NCBI GenBank assembly: GCA_045531905.1
Contig: JAZSEY010000023.1
Span: 1 to 64,000 of the forward strand
Source of the DNA: RGIG6919 sp045531905
GTDB taxonomy: Bacteria > Bacillota > Clostridia > Lachnospirales > Lachnospiraceae
Direction: 5' to 3'
Length of the DNA: 64,000 nucleotides
The notes beneath the pieces were generated by a model. The model saw only the letters and a list, made by a program, of their open reading frames with translations. It was not told the DNA's origin and searched no databases. Position 1 is the stretch's first letter, and every line of letters starts with the position of its first letter. This document shows, in pieces, positions 19,351-28,951 of this stretch. Position numbers and translations under genes: made by a program.

Positions 19351-19405
19351 AACCAAACTCCTCTAGTCTGTATTTTATCTAATAATCATGACGTTACCGA
19401 TTTTA

Positions 19406-20530
19406 TCACGATTGATATAGCTTTACAATCTCTTTACCAATCTTATTCCAATCAAACCGTTCAGCAATATAGTCATAACCAACATCTGCCATGCCTGCCA
19501 ACTCTTCTCGCTTTTCATATGCTTGATACATTGCTTTTGCTAAACTGTCCACATCATTTGGCTCACACAATATACCTCTACTCTCATCTACAATATCCAT
19601 AAATGCTGGTATTCTTGTCACAATTGCCGGTTTGCGATGTGCATAGGTCAACTGTATAACACCACTTTGATACACTTCCCGATAAGGCAATACACAAATA
19701 TCCGCTGTAGAATAGTAATCATCCACCTCTTCATCCGGAATATATCGGATATCTAATTTTAAACTACCAGACAATTGTTCTCTTTTAATAATTTCTTCAC
19801 ATTTTCCAAAATCAGTTTTCCAAACACTACCCGCAATAACCAACTGCACTTGATTTTTGAGTTCTGGATGTTTTTGTAACATTTCGGCGTAAGCCTGTAA
19901 CAATACATCTACACCCTTGACTTCCTTAATCTGCCCAAAAAACAAATACACAAATTTGTCTTTATCAATGCCTAGCGCTTGTCTTGACTGTTTTTTATCT
20001 TTTATTTTTGCATACTCCAAAAAATGCCCATGTGGAATCATCTCCACTGGTATGTTGTTTTCTGGAAATAACTCATGAAATCTCTGCACATTATCAGGTG
20101 CTTGCACAATAATCTGGTCTGCCAATTCATATATCTTTTTATGATATCGATAGTCATAAAATTTTTGATTGAATGGCAATATATCATGGATAGTAATTAC
20201 CAGCTTTTTACCCATCTTCTTCACTCTTTTTAAAAAGAAGTAATCAACCGGGGAAAAAATAATCCATTGTGTATGCAATACGTCATACTGCTTCATCATC
20301 GACAATATGGATGACATAGAACAAATATAATTAAACGCTTTATTTAACTTGGAAATATTCTTTTCATCCGTATTAAATAAACGCTTTCGTTTGCAAAGAC
20401 AATTCTCTGCTTCTTCTTTTTGATCAATTACCATATCCAGTTCGATATTCTGCTGTTGAATTGCATTTGCCAGGCTAAATGAATATTTATAATTCACCTT
20501 TGCTATCTGATCCACTAATAAAACTCTCAA
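19406..20530 (-). CDS. GT4 family glycosyltransferase
   Basis: A 374-aa GT-B enzyme with the C-terminal GT4 domain (FFGQIKEVKGVDVLL near 193, then a PYREVYQSGVIQLTYAHRKP nucleotide-sugar site near 278). The start is TTG at 20530, with GGGAG six nt upstream inside the end of the preceding gene; no ATG lies near. It follows the DUF1972-type glycosyltransferase by two nt. It would add one sugar to the lipid-linked repeat in the cytoplasm; donor unknown. Confidence 0.85.
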   Translation of the reverse strand: MRVLLVDQIAKVNYKYSFSLANAIQQQNIELDMVIDQKEEAENCLCKRKRLFNTDEKNISKLNKAFNYICSMSSILSMMKQYDVLHTQWIIFSPVDYFFLKRVKKMGKKLVITIHDILPFNQKFYDYRYHKKIYELADQIIVQAPDNVQRFHELFPENNIPVEMIPHGHFLEYAKIKDKKQSRQALGIDKDKFVYLFFGQIKEVKGVDVLLQAYAEMLQKHPELKNQVQLVIAGSVWKTDFGKCEEIIKREQLSGSLKLDIRYIPDEEVDDYYSTADICVLPYREVYQSGVIQLTYAHRKPAIVTRIPAFMDIVDESRGILCEPNDVDSLAKAMYQAYEKREELAGMADVGYDYIAERFDWNKIGKEIVKLYQS

Positions 20531-20532
20531 TA

Positions 20533-21696
20533 TTATCTCCCAATTTCTTGAAATAACTGTTCATATTCACTTACTATCTTTTCATGTGAAAATGCAGTAT
20601 GAATTCGATTTTTTGCACTTAACTCAAGTTTTGTTCTCTCATCCTCAGTTAATGCTTCTGCTTTTTTCATAACATCACAAAGACTATCTGTCTCATTTGT
20701 GAAATAATAGGCAGCATCTTCTCCAACCTCTCTATTAAACCCAACATCGTAGAGCAAATTCACCTGTGTAGCCGCTAATGCTTCTAGCAGACTTGGATTG
20801 GTTCCTCCTACTGCATGTCCATGAATGTATGCAACTGCATTTTCCCGAATCGCAACAAGCAGTTCCTGATCATATACCGTTCCAACAAATCTAATACGGC
20901 TATCACCTTCAAACCCTGTTTTGGACTGCAGAGCATGATAGAACTTGTTCTTTTCCAAATTGGTAACTATCACCAAATCACACTGTGTATCTGATCTCAT
21001 AAACTCAGTAATTATCAGCTCATAATTGTTCTCCGGCACAAACCGTCCTACAATCAAATAGTAATTCTTCAAACGAAGATCATGTGCATCAAACCATTGT
21101 TTTACCTTGTCAGAAATATATTTCTCTTTTAGATTATCCACAGTAGCACCATACGCAATATATGTTGTTTGTGGATGATACTTTTTATACTCTCCCTGAA
21201 TATAAGTTTCAATATTCTGAGAATCGCATACTAAAAGGTCTGCATGTTTTACCATCAGCCTCTCCGAATACTTCCAGTATTTTTTAATGACCCAGTTCCA
21301 TTTTGCACGTAACCATTCGTGGCCATCAGGATTCACTAGCAAAGTTCCTCCCAATCGTTTCAATACACGTTTCAAACTGCCAATAAATGGCCCTATTCGA
21401 CAAGCCAATATATAAATGATTGGATTTTTACACTTATGCTCTTTAATGTACTGAATGCAATAACGAAAAGCAGCTATATCATAATAAACTGCCCTGGCTG
21501 GTCCTATATTAGGAACAGGAATCACAAAGCAATGTGCTCCTGCATAATCATACTCTTTTTCCTGTCCTGTGATACATGCCACATGATACTTTATTTCTTC
21601 GCTTGTTTGATGTTGAACTAGATTGTCCACAAAGGTTTCAAAACCGCCATATGCAGCCGGTATACCTTTAGAACCTATAATAAACACATCTCTCAT
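20533..21696 (-). CDS. DUF1972-type GT4 glycosyltransferase, possible rhamnosyltransferase
   Basis: A 387-aa enzyme with the N-terminal DUF1972 signature IIGSKGIPAAYGGFETFV (residues 5-22) and a C-terminal GT4 domain (VGRFVPENNYELI, then GGTNPSLLEALA). Proteins with this signature include WchF/Cps2T, which adds L-rhamnose early in capsule repeat synthesis. The ATG at 21696 has GAGG eight nt upstream and is preferred to the one two codons earlier. It likely adds the second sugar after the initiating transferase. No dTDP-rhamnose genes lie in the window, so the donor is a guess. Confidence 0.82.
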   Translation of the reverse strand: MRDVFIIGSKGIPAAYGGFETFVDNLVQHQTSEEIKYHVACITGQEKEYDYAGAHCFVIPVPNIGPARAVYYDIAAFRYCIQYIKEHKCKNPIIYILACRIGPFIGSLKRVLKRLGGTLLVNPDGHEWLRAKWNWVIKKYWKYSERLMVKHADLLVCDSQNIETYIQGEYKKYHPQTTYIAYGATVDNLKEKYISDKVKQWFDAHDLRLKNYYLIVGRFVPENNYELIITEFMRSDTQCDLVIVTNLEKNKFYHALQSKTGFEGDSRIRFVGTVYDQELLVAIRENAVAYIHGHAVGGTNPSLLEALAATQVNLLYDVGFNREVGEDAAYYFTNETDSLCDVMKKAEALTEDERTKLELSAKNRIHTAFSHEKIVSEYEQLFQEIGR

Positions 21697-21720
21697 CGTC
21701 ATGTCCTCACAACAAAGTTG

Positions 21721-22683
21721 TCAACAACGTACCTTCAAAAGTTCTGCCTTGCCCAGCAAATGACATCTTCCCATTCCTGCCGGAATAAAAATACAATCTC
21801 CCTTTGTAAAGCGAACCGGTCTTCCTGCAGCTGTCTCAATACCACCCTCACCATCTAAGCATAATAATACTTGGAAGGATGTATCCAACACAGAAAAGGA
21901 ACAACCAGTTGTTATCTGGATACGTTCTGTTTCAAAATACTTACATCTACATAGTACCTCACGGCAACATCCTGGATAATAATGCACCAATCTTGTCTGT
22001 TTTGCAAGTTCTGGTCCCGGATTCATATTCATAACCTGAACTGCCTTATCAAAATGCAACTCTCTTAGATTGCCATCCTTATCTACACGATTATAATCGT
22101 ATACTCTATATGTGACATTGGAACTTTCCTGAATTTCCGCTACTAATGTGCCTGCACCAATTCCATGTACAGTACCTGCCGGCACATAATACAAATCTCC
22201 CTTGCTTACCTTGACCTTGTGAAGATGCTTATCTAATGTTCCATCCTTCACAGCTTGTGCTAACATTTCCTCTGTGACCGGATGCTCAAATCCGTATATC
22301 AGACTGGCATTTTCATCTGCATCCAACACATACCACATCTCAGTCTTGCCGTTCTGGTGCTCATATTCTCTTGCATAAGCATCGTCTGGATGCACCTGTA
22401 CAGATAAGTCCTGTTTGGCATCAATAAACTTTACTAATATAGGAAATTCCGCCCCCCCTGGAAGCTTTGTTCCCATATATTCTGGATGTTCTTTTAGCAC
22501 CGCTGCTAATGTTTGTCCGGCATACTCTCCATTTAGAATCACACTAAGTCCATCCGGATGTACCGAACACTCCCATGTTTCAGCAAGTGGTGTTAACGGA
22601 ATATCTTTTCCATATTCTTCCCGAAGTCTTGTTCCGCCCCAGAGATAATCCTTTCCCTGTGGCTTTAGCTTCATAATCTCCAT
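21721..22683 (-). CDS. manA: Mannose-6-phosphate isomerase, class I
   Basis: A 320-aa cupin isomerase that interconverts fructose-6-phosphate and mannose-6-phosphate. Zinc-ligand motifs are visible: QVHPDD with H98, E115 in KTEMWYV and H173 in PAGTVHGIG. GGAGG precedes the ATG by six nt. It lies 21 nt downstream of manC, so the pair supplies GDP-mannose to the polymer. No phosphomannomutase gene was seen here, so that step must be encoded elsewhere. Confidence 0.92.
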   Translation of the reverse strand: MEIMKLKPQGKDYLWGGTRLREEYGKDIPLTPLAETWECSVHPDGLSVILNGEYAGQTLAAVLKEHPEYMGTKLPGGAEFPILVKFIDAKQDLSVQVHPDDAYAREYEHQNGKTEMWYVLDADENASLIYGFEHPVTEEMLAQAVKDGTLDKHLHKVKVSKGDLYYVPAGTVHGIGAGTLVAEIQESSNVTYRVYDYNRVDKDGNLRELHFDKAVQVMNMNPGPELAKQTRLVHYYPGCCREVLCRCKYFETERIQITTGCSFSVLDTSFQVLLCLDGEGGIETAAGRPVRFTKGDCIFIPAGMGRCHLLGKAELLKVRC

Positions 22684-22704
22684 AAATAACCTCCGTTATT
22701 ATGT

Positions 22705-24021
22705 CTATTCCAATTCATGCTTCTTTTTATCATCCGCGCTGATATTCTCACCAATCTGAATCTCTATAATTCGCATATCAGTATCAGCGATTACCGTATG
22801 CTTGCAACCTGCTGCAATAGTAAGCACATCGCCGGTACGAAGAATTCGCTCCATTCCATCTATGATAGCTTTTCCGGTTCCTTCAATCACAGTCCACACT
22901 ACATCTCGATAATCATGGCTCATATAACTCATACTTTTTCCAGCTTGCATAGAAATCTTAACTGTCATCGAACCTGACTGTACATCCATAACCGCATAAG
23001 AGCCCCATGACTTTTCAGCAAACATTGCCTCATCGCTGTCCAACTTCTCCACATACGGCTTCATATAGTCACTGCGTTCTTTGTCAGATACCAAAATGCC
23101 ATCTCCGCTGGCAGCAATTACCATATCCTTACATCCCATACAAATAATCGGAATATCCAACTCATTGACTACCTGTGTGTTTTCACAGGTTTCATCCAAG
23201 ACAACCTGGCCTTTCGTATCATCAGCCATAACCTCTGCCATCATATTCCAGGTTCCTACATCTTTCCAACTACCGTTATAACGCATTACCTGAATACTTG
23301 CTTCTTTTTCCACTACAGCATAATCAAAACTTATCTTTGTTAAGGTATCATACTTATTATACAAATCACGATAATCCGTAAAATCAATCATACTATGAGC
23401 AATTTCCAGAAGATAGCCAAGACGGAATGCAAATACACCGCCGTTCCACAGCGCCTTTTGCTCCAGATATTTTTTAGCAGTTTCTGTATCAGGTTTTTCT
23501 TTAAATTCCTTTACCTTGCTGACAGCACCATCTGTTTCTGGAATAATATATCCATATTTCTCACTTGGCGAATCTGGTTCAATTCCCATCAGAGTCAAAT
23601 TGGCTTCCCCTGTTTCCACCAACTGTCCCATTTTCTGAACAGCCTCATAATAGCTGTTATCCACATATGGGTCTACTGGACATACTGCCACACTCTCATT
23701 CTCAGCGATACCTAATTCATCATGCAAATAAGTCGCTGCTAACGCAATCGCTGGAAAAGTATCTCTTCTACAAGGCTCCACGCAGATAGACACCTTATCT
23801 CCTAACTGATTCTTGATAGCACTTGCCTGAGACTTACTGGTAGCAATTGTCACTTTCGCAGATGCATCCACCGTTGCAATCTGTCTATACACGCGCTGAA
23901 CCATAGATTCATATTCATTATTATCATCTTTGAATAACTTGATAAACTGTTTACTTCTCACATCATTGGATAATGGCCAGAGTCGCTTACCACTACCACC
24001 GGATAATAAAATAATATTCAT
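22705..24021 (-). CDS. manC: Mannose-1-phosphate guanylyltransferase
   Basis: A 438-aa enzyme making GDP-mannose from mannose-1-phosphate and GTP. The nucleotidyltransferase signature GGSGKRLWP is at 8-16; FKEKP occurs in the middle; a cupin domain follows from about 340 (GKSMSYMSHDYRD, then TGDVLTIAAGCKHTV). The cupin resembles the isomerase half of bifunctional ManC/AlgA, but a separate manA sits next door, so that half may be inactive or only structural. RBS AGGAG is before the ATG. Confidence 0.92.
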   Translation of the reverse strand: MNIILLSGGSGKRLWPLSNDVRSKQFIKLFKDDNNEYESMVQRVYRQIATVDASAKVTIATSKSQASAIKNQLGDKVSICVEPCRRDTFPAIALAATYLHDELGIAENESVAVCPVDPYVDNSYYEAVQKMGQLVETGEANLTLMGIEPDSPSEKYGYIIPETDGAVSKVKEFKEKPDTETAKKYLEQKALWNGGVFAFRLGYLLEIAHSMIDFTDYRDLYNKYDTLTKISFDYAVVEKEASIQVMRYNGSWKDVGTWNMMAEVMADDTKGQVVLDETCENTQVVNELDIPIICMGCKDMVIAASGDGILVSDKERSDYMKPYVEKLDSDEAMFAEKSWGSYAVMDVQSGSMTVKISMQAGKSMSYMSHDYRDVVWTVIEGTGKAIIDGMERILRTGDVLTIAAGCKHTVIADTDMRIIEIQIGENISADDKKKHELE

Positions 24022-24044
24022 ATGTCTACTCCTATTCTCATTGA

Positions 24045-25463
24045 TTACTTCCCAGATGCTCCAAACACGCCTAACACTGTCTGCAGAAGAATCTTAATAT
24101 CCAATCCCAAATTCCAATGGTCTATATAATCCAAATCCATTCGGACAATCTCTTCAAAATCCAACACTTCATTTCTTCCATACGCCTGCCACATACCGGT
24201 AATTCCAGGCTTCATAGACAAACGTCTCTTATGGTGACCTTCATACAGTTTAAATTCTTCTACTGTCGGTGGTCTGGTTCCCACCATGCTCATCTCACCT
24301 TTTAATACATTGATGAACTGCGGAAGCTCGTCGATACTGGTCTTACGAATGAATTTTCCAACCTTCGTAATACGAGGGTCGTCAGTCATCTTAAACATAA
24401 GACCTTCCATCTCGTTTTGATCCATCAGTTCCTTTTTCTTTTCCTCAGCATCCATAGCCATGGAACGGAACTTGTATATATAAAAGAACCTACCATTCTT
24501 TCCAACTCGTTTCTGTTTAAAGAAAATCGGTCCCTTTGATTCCAACTTAATAGCAGGTCCCACGAAGATAAGAGCAATCAGCATAATCACAATGCCAACT
24601 AAACTACCCACAATATCCATCACTCGTTTTACTGCCAACAATCTATAATCATAGAATCGATGTGCAAAGGTTACCACACTTGTATTGGCAAAGGTGCCAA
24701 GTGTAGCATCAAAATCACTAAAGGTATCCATGATATCCAACTTGATGTGTACTGTAACACCCATGTCCTCCAGTTCCATAACGAGAGGTTTTATCTTCTT
24801 AGGACTCGTGGTGCCAATATCTACATATACCTCATCCACAATTTCCTTGCGGATGTATTCCATCATGTTGTCTTCTCCGGCTAATACTGGAACGCCACCA
24901 ATGGTTTTATTGCCCATATCCTCATCCACGATAATGAAGCCTTCAATACGTCTTGTCCAATCATCCGAGTTAGTCACATCCTGAAGCATCTCCTCTGCAC
25001 GGGCTTTTGTGGTGATTACCATGAGGCGGAGCGTGCCTTTGCCACCCATCTGCATTTTCAAATACAGCTTAATTAGCGCTCTGACAATCCACATAGAAAT
25101 CACGGACATGAATAGCGTTAACACATATACACCTCGTGGGAAGCTGGTATCTCCACGCCAAAACAGTACGCAGACAGCCGTCAGTGCTGCTATGGTAATT
25201 CCCTTTTTTATTACTACCTTGCATTCCTCAAAAAAGCCACGTATCACAAAATCCTTAGGCTCCACATACAATGCAAAAGAAAGGATATACCCCACAATCA
25301 ACAAAGGTGCATTATATTGTATTTGCCCTAATGCCATTTCGTTTGGAAGCTGCTTGTGCAAAATCAACCAAAAATATCCGGATAGATAGTAACTAACTAA
25401 AATGCACACGGTATCCATAAATAGCAATATGAAGTTTTGTATTCTCTGTCTGTCTTTATCCAT
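24045..25463 (-). CDS. Polyprenyl-phosphate glycosyl-1-phosphate transferase (WbaP/CpsE type), initiating enzyme
   Basis: A 472-aa protein that starts glycan synthesis by moving a sugar-1-phosphate onto undecaprenyl phosphate. Four or five N-terminal helices are followed by a CoA-binding-like domain and the C-terminal catalytic domain with the conserved KFRSM, DELPQFINVLKGEMSMVGTRP and PGITGMWQ motifs. The ATG at 25463 overlaps the stop of the Wzy-like gene by 8 nt (ATGGATAA). An upstream TTG is less likely. First sugar could be glucose, galactose or GlcNAc-type; motif reading alone does not settle it. Confidence 0.92.
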   Translation of the reverse strand: MDKDRQRIQNFILLFMDTVCILVSYYLSGYFWLILHKQLPNEMALGQIQYNAPLLIVGYILSFALYVEPKDFVIRGFFEECKVVIKKGITIAALTAVCVLFWRGDTSFPRGVYVLTLFMSVISMWIVRALIKLYLKMQMGGKGTLRLMVITTKARAEEMLQDVTNSDDWTRRIEGFIIVDEDMGNKTIGGVPVLAGEDNMMEYIRKEIVDEVYVDIGTTSPKKIKPLVMELEDMGVTVHIKLDIMDTFSDFDATLGTFANTSVVTFAHRFYDYRLLAVKRVMDIVGSLVGIVIMLIALIFVGPAIKLESKGPIFFKQKRVGKNGRFFYIYKFRSMAMDAEEKKKELMDQNEMEGLMFKMTDDPRITKVGKFIRKTSIDELPQFINVLKGEMSMVGTRPPTVEEFKLYEGHHKRRLSMKPGITGMWQAYGRNEVLDFEEIVRMDLDYIDHWNLGLDIKILLQTVLGVFGASGK

Positions 25464-26754
25464 GTTCACTCTCAAGTTTTGGTTCTAGCTCTTGCTCAAC
25501 GGTATCTATCTTGTTTTCTGTAGGCAATTCCTGCCCCATAACTGCGCAATTAATGGAAAGCATAGTAAATAGACATAACCACGTAAACGTATCCTGATTA
25601 GATAAACCCAACCCATTAAACGTATTTAATTGGGCAAATAACAAAGAATATCCTAACCAACATTGTACATTTTTGCGTTTTAACATCTGATAAGATGCAT
25701 AGATATATACACCTAAAAACACGAATATCGCAAACAATATACCATGATCAAGTGCACTCATTAGTATCGAAAATTCAAATCCTGCTTTATATTGCACAAC
25801 ATCAGTGTCAAACACGCTGTTGGTTCCATAACCTATCAAAAATTTAAATGGATAGATGCCACTTTTAAAATAACCTATTAAATGATCCATTCGTCCCGAC
25901 GTTAAAGAAAACATCGTAAGTCTTTCAAATAAACTGTTAAAGGCACCTGCAAGTAGCGATATTACCAACACTACACCACTACCAATCAAGAATTTCTTAT
26001 TCTTCCAACTGGACACAACTAAGTATGCAAGCACCACTACTATCGCCGTTTTACTTGCACAAAGCAATACTCCTGCCAATGCTATAATGAAAAACAGAAT
26101 CTTTGGATACTTAATTTTTGCATTGGTAAAATATAAATCATTGATAATAAAAAATGCATTGTAAAATACCGCGTTTAATAATGCATGTCCCCATATGGTA
26201 TGCGCTCTCCAAACATCGAAGGTGAAGCCTTCAAGATATATTCTGAATTCCTTAGAATCGAGAGTTTCTGCCATGTATCGAAGAAATGCACTGTTAGTCT
26301 GTTTCTCAATTATGGACAGAATTAACAAAAACACCACAAACGCATCAAACGCTATCAAAAACCATTTCATAAACTTCCTATAATCAACAGCACGAAAACG
26401 GTACAGTACAATAAAAGTTGGTGCTAGCAACATACAGAACGCCACTAATGTTCGCCCAGTCTTAATTGAATAATTAGAAACGCACATTAACAAAGCGCTA
26501 AAGCCCCAAAGCAATACCATAACCTTATCAATTAAAGAAAAATCTCTTTCTCTCACCTTTTGGTACAATAACAAAACCATGCCCAAAAGAAAAAATACAT
26601 TGATTCTACTTAGTATTTTTAAAGTATCTTTTAGCAACAAATATCGCATATGGATAGGGAACAATATTAAGCCTGCTACTAACAAACAACTCACGAAAAA
26701 ATACATATAATCATTTTTAAAGTCAAATAATTTTGTATTTTTCTTCTCGTTCAT
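25456..26754 (-). CDS. O-antigen ligase/polymerase-like membrane protein (Wzy/WaaL family)
   Basis: A 432-aa protein with about ten to twelve helices and a long external loop near residues 145-200, the layout of the Wzy_C/O-antigen ligase family. I start at 26754, six nt after GGAGG; the ATG two codons earlier touches the site. Such a protein next to an ABC exporter is not the textbook pairing: it could polymerise repeats or ligate the exported glycan to a surface acceptor such as a protein or peptidoglycan. Weak sequence conservation makes the exact role open. Confidence 0.72.
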   Translation of the reverse strand: MNEKKNTKLFDFKNDYMYFFVSCLLVAGLILFPIHMRYLLLKDTLKILSRINVFFLLGMVLLLYQKVRERDFSLIDKVMVLLWGFSALLMCVSNYSIKTGRTLVAFCMLLAPTFIVLYRFRAVDYRKFMKWFLIAFDAFVVFLLILSIIEKQTNSAFLRYMAETLDSKEFRIYLEGFTFDVWRAHTIWGHALLNAVFYNAFFIINDLYFTNAKIKYPKILFFIIALAGVLLCASKTAIVVVLAYLVVSSWKNKKFLIGSGVVLVISLLAGAFNSLFERLTMFSLTSGRMDHLIGYFKSGIYPFKFLIGYGTNSVFDTDVVQYKAGFEFSILMSALDHGILFAIFVFLGVYIYASYQMLKRKNVQCWLGYSLLFAQLNTFNGLGLSNQDTFTWLCLFTMLSINCAVMGQELPTENKIDTVEQELEPKLESEHG

Positions 26755-26780
26755 TCTCATCCTCCTGTTCCAATTTCGTT

Positions 26781-28925
26781 TTATATTTCATCTCCAGATG
26801 TCACTACTTGCAAAATACTTTCCACTCTCTTAGCAAAGGTGTGCTCCCTCAGAACAATCTCTTGTCCACATTTTGCTTTTTTCTCTCTCTCCGCATCTGC
26901 CTGAAGATAATAATCGATCTTTTGCTGCAAGTCTTCTCTGTCAGTGTATGTTACTACTGCGCCATCAAAAGTTTCTACAATCTCTGTCATATCATCACTA
27001 ATGACAAATGCCCCTACTGCCAGCGCATCAAAAATACGATTAGAAATGATACCATATTGTCTCATATCATCCCAATGATCATTCAGAAGTATTATTGCAT
27101 CATGATATGCTTGCCCCACTTTTTCGTTATCAATATAGTCACTGACTACATAGTCCTGAACAGGATAAGCTTCCCAATGTCTGCCATAAACGGTCAAATG
27201 GTGTTCCGTCGGCAACAAATCCTTCAAAATCTGGCGATATACATTCCTACTATTTCCCACAAACAATAATTCATATTTCTTATCATGATTGTCTGTTGCT
27301 TGCATGGTTTCTGGATCTGTACACTGCAACAACACCCCTGCTGGCGGTATTATTTGACTCTGATACATATCTAACATCCTTTGTGATGCAAAAAACACAT
27401 AGTCATATAAATTGTATTCCTTTATAGTCACATCCTCTGGGTGTGATATGTTCCACATTATATATTTTTTGTTATCATCAGTAGTGGGATAGTAAGCTCT
27501 ATTTCCACGTAGTACTATACGGTACTTTGCATTACTGTGTGCATACCAATCATTTCTCGTCCGAACAACAACTTTATATCCTTGTTTTTCGAACTCTTTT
27601 TTTAATGCCAAAGCATAATGCCAGTCTCCCCAATACTTTTTACTCTCATCACCCGGCATTGCACCCAGAACATCAATTTGTTTTTCATCTAGTTCCTCAT
27701 GCATATTCGTCTGCAACATATTTATACATGTATCGACGCCTTGATTCACTATTGAGTTATAATTGTCTGATACCCAAGGCACAATTAATACATCAGACTT
27801 CATGTGATACATGTTTTCAACATCGAATTTATCTGTAGCAATAATACATACATCTGTTCCAACACCTATATCATACCAATCTTTGTCTTCCCTCGGATGT
27901 ATATATCTGACTTTGTATCCTTGTTTTTTCCATTCTTTAATAAACTTAATCAATGGTCTTGGGCGTTGTTCCTTATGCTCCCATTGCTCAGCATCATAAC
28001 ATATAGAAAGTGTTAGTATTTGTTCCGTGTAGAAATGTTTTTTTAGAATCTTGTCTGACAATAATTGTTCTGACAAATAAATCTGCCACTTGCCTTTAAA
28101 CCATTCCATGTTATGACGTCTGCGAGTTTTAATCTCATCCTCATTATCCAGGCTTTGTGTGCCAAACTCATAATGGTATACCACACATTGGTTAGCCATA
28201 TAATTACGGTATCCTGCCTTTCTTAATTCCAGACACAAATCTACATCTTCATAGCCATAATTATAGTTTTCATCAAACCCGCCAATTTCATCAAAAACAG
28301 TTTTTCTTACCAAAAGCACCGCGGCGGTCACTGCAATTCGTTCTGTATACGGTTCTGATGCTACTTCATATTCTTCACCATTCTTCATATTGTATGGTTG
28401 AATAAAATAGGTTTTATCCCTAGTCTTGTCTTTAAATGCGATTCCATCATGCTGAATCTTCTTTGATTTCTCTCTCTGCGGATGTCCCTCAGGCAGCTCC
28501 GGATACAATAACCTAGCACCAATGGCACCTGGATTTTCGGTATTTTTCATTGTTTCCATCAAGGAATCAAGCCAATTATCAGTAATTTCAATATCATTAT
28601 TTAGAAATAATAGATATTCGCCCTTCGCATCCTTTGCCGCTATATTATTCGCAGCCGAAAAAGTCATATTATCAGCATTGGCAATCACACGCAAAGGCAA
28701 CTGTCCTGCCCAACTCTGCATAAACGTTAAAGAATCATCTGTCGATCCATTATCCACTACAATTACTTCAAAATTCCTGTAAAAATTACATTTTTTCAAG
28801 GAATTGAACAGAATTTGCAGTTTATCTTTTCCATTGCGATTTAAAATGATTACAGAGACTAAAGCATCATCTTGACGTTTTCTATTCGAGACTATTCTTT
28901 TCAACTGACTAAATATATTTGGCAT
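26781..28925 (-). CDS. Two-domain glycosyltransferase (GT2 plus GT1_2/CgeB-like)
   Basis: A 714-aa cytoplasmic enzyme. Residues 20-290 are a GT2 domain (DNGS 58-61, LNND 108-111, GYEDVDL near 222). From about 420 to 710 a second GT-B-like domain resembles Glyco_trans_1_2 (YELLFVGNSRNVYRQIL, then SNRIFDALAVGAFVISDD). This repeats the fused-domain theme of the gene at 13122-16040 with an unrelated second half. It is the first glycosyltransferase of the operon. GGAG lies seven nt before the ATG. Confidence 0.83.
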   Translation of the reverse strand: MPNIFSQLKRIVSNRKRQDDALVSVIILNRNGKDKLQILFNSLKKCNFYRNFEVIVVDNGSTDDSLTFMQSWAGQLPLRVIANADNMTFSAANNIAAKDAKGEYLLFLNNDIEITDNWLDSLMETMKNTENPGAIGARLLYPELPEGHPQREKSKKIQHDGIAFKDKTRDKTYFIQPYNMKNGEEYEVASEPYTERIAVTAAVLLVRKTVFDEIGGFDENYNYGYEDVDLCLELRKAGYRNYMANQCVVYHYEFGTQSLDNEDEIKTRRRHNMEWFKGKWQIYLSEQLLSDKILKKHFYTEQILTLSICYDAEQWEHKEQRPRPLIKFIKEWKKQGYKVRYIHPREDKDWYDIGVGTDVCIIATDKFDVENMYHMKSDVLIVPWVSDNYNSIVNQGVDTCINMLQTNMHEELDEKQIDVLGAMPGDESKKYWGDWHYALALKKEFEKQGYKVVVRTRNDWYAHSNAKYRIVLRGNRAYYPTTDDNKKYIMWNISHPEDVTIKEYNLYDYVFFASQRMLDMYQSQIIPPAGVLLQCTDPETMQATDNHDKKYELLFVGNSRNVYRQILKDLLPTEHHLTVYGRHWEAYPVQDYVVSDYIDNEKVGQAYHDAIILLNDHWDDMRQYGIISNRIFDALAVGAFVISDDMTEIVETFDGAVVTYTDREDLQQKIDYYLQADAEREKKAKCGQEIVLREHTFAKRVESILQVVTSGDEI

Positions 28926-28951
28926 CTATAAACTCCAAAAAATTAATTATA

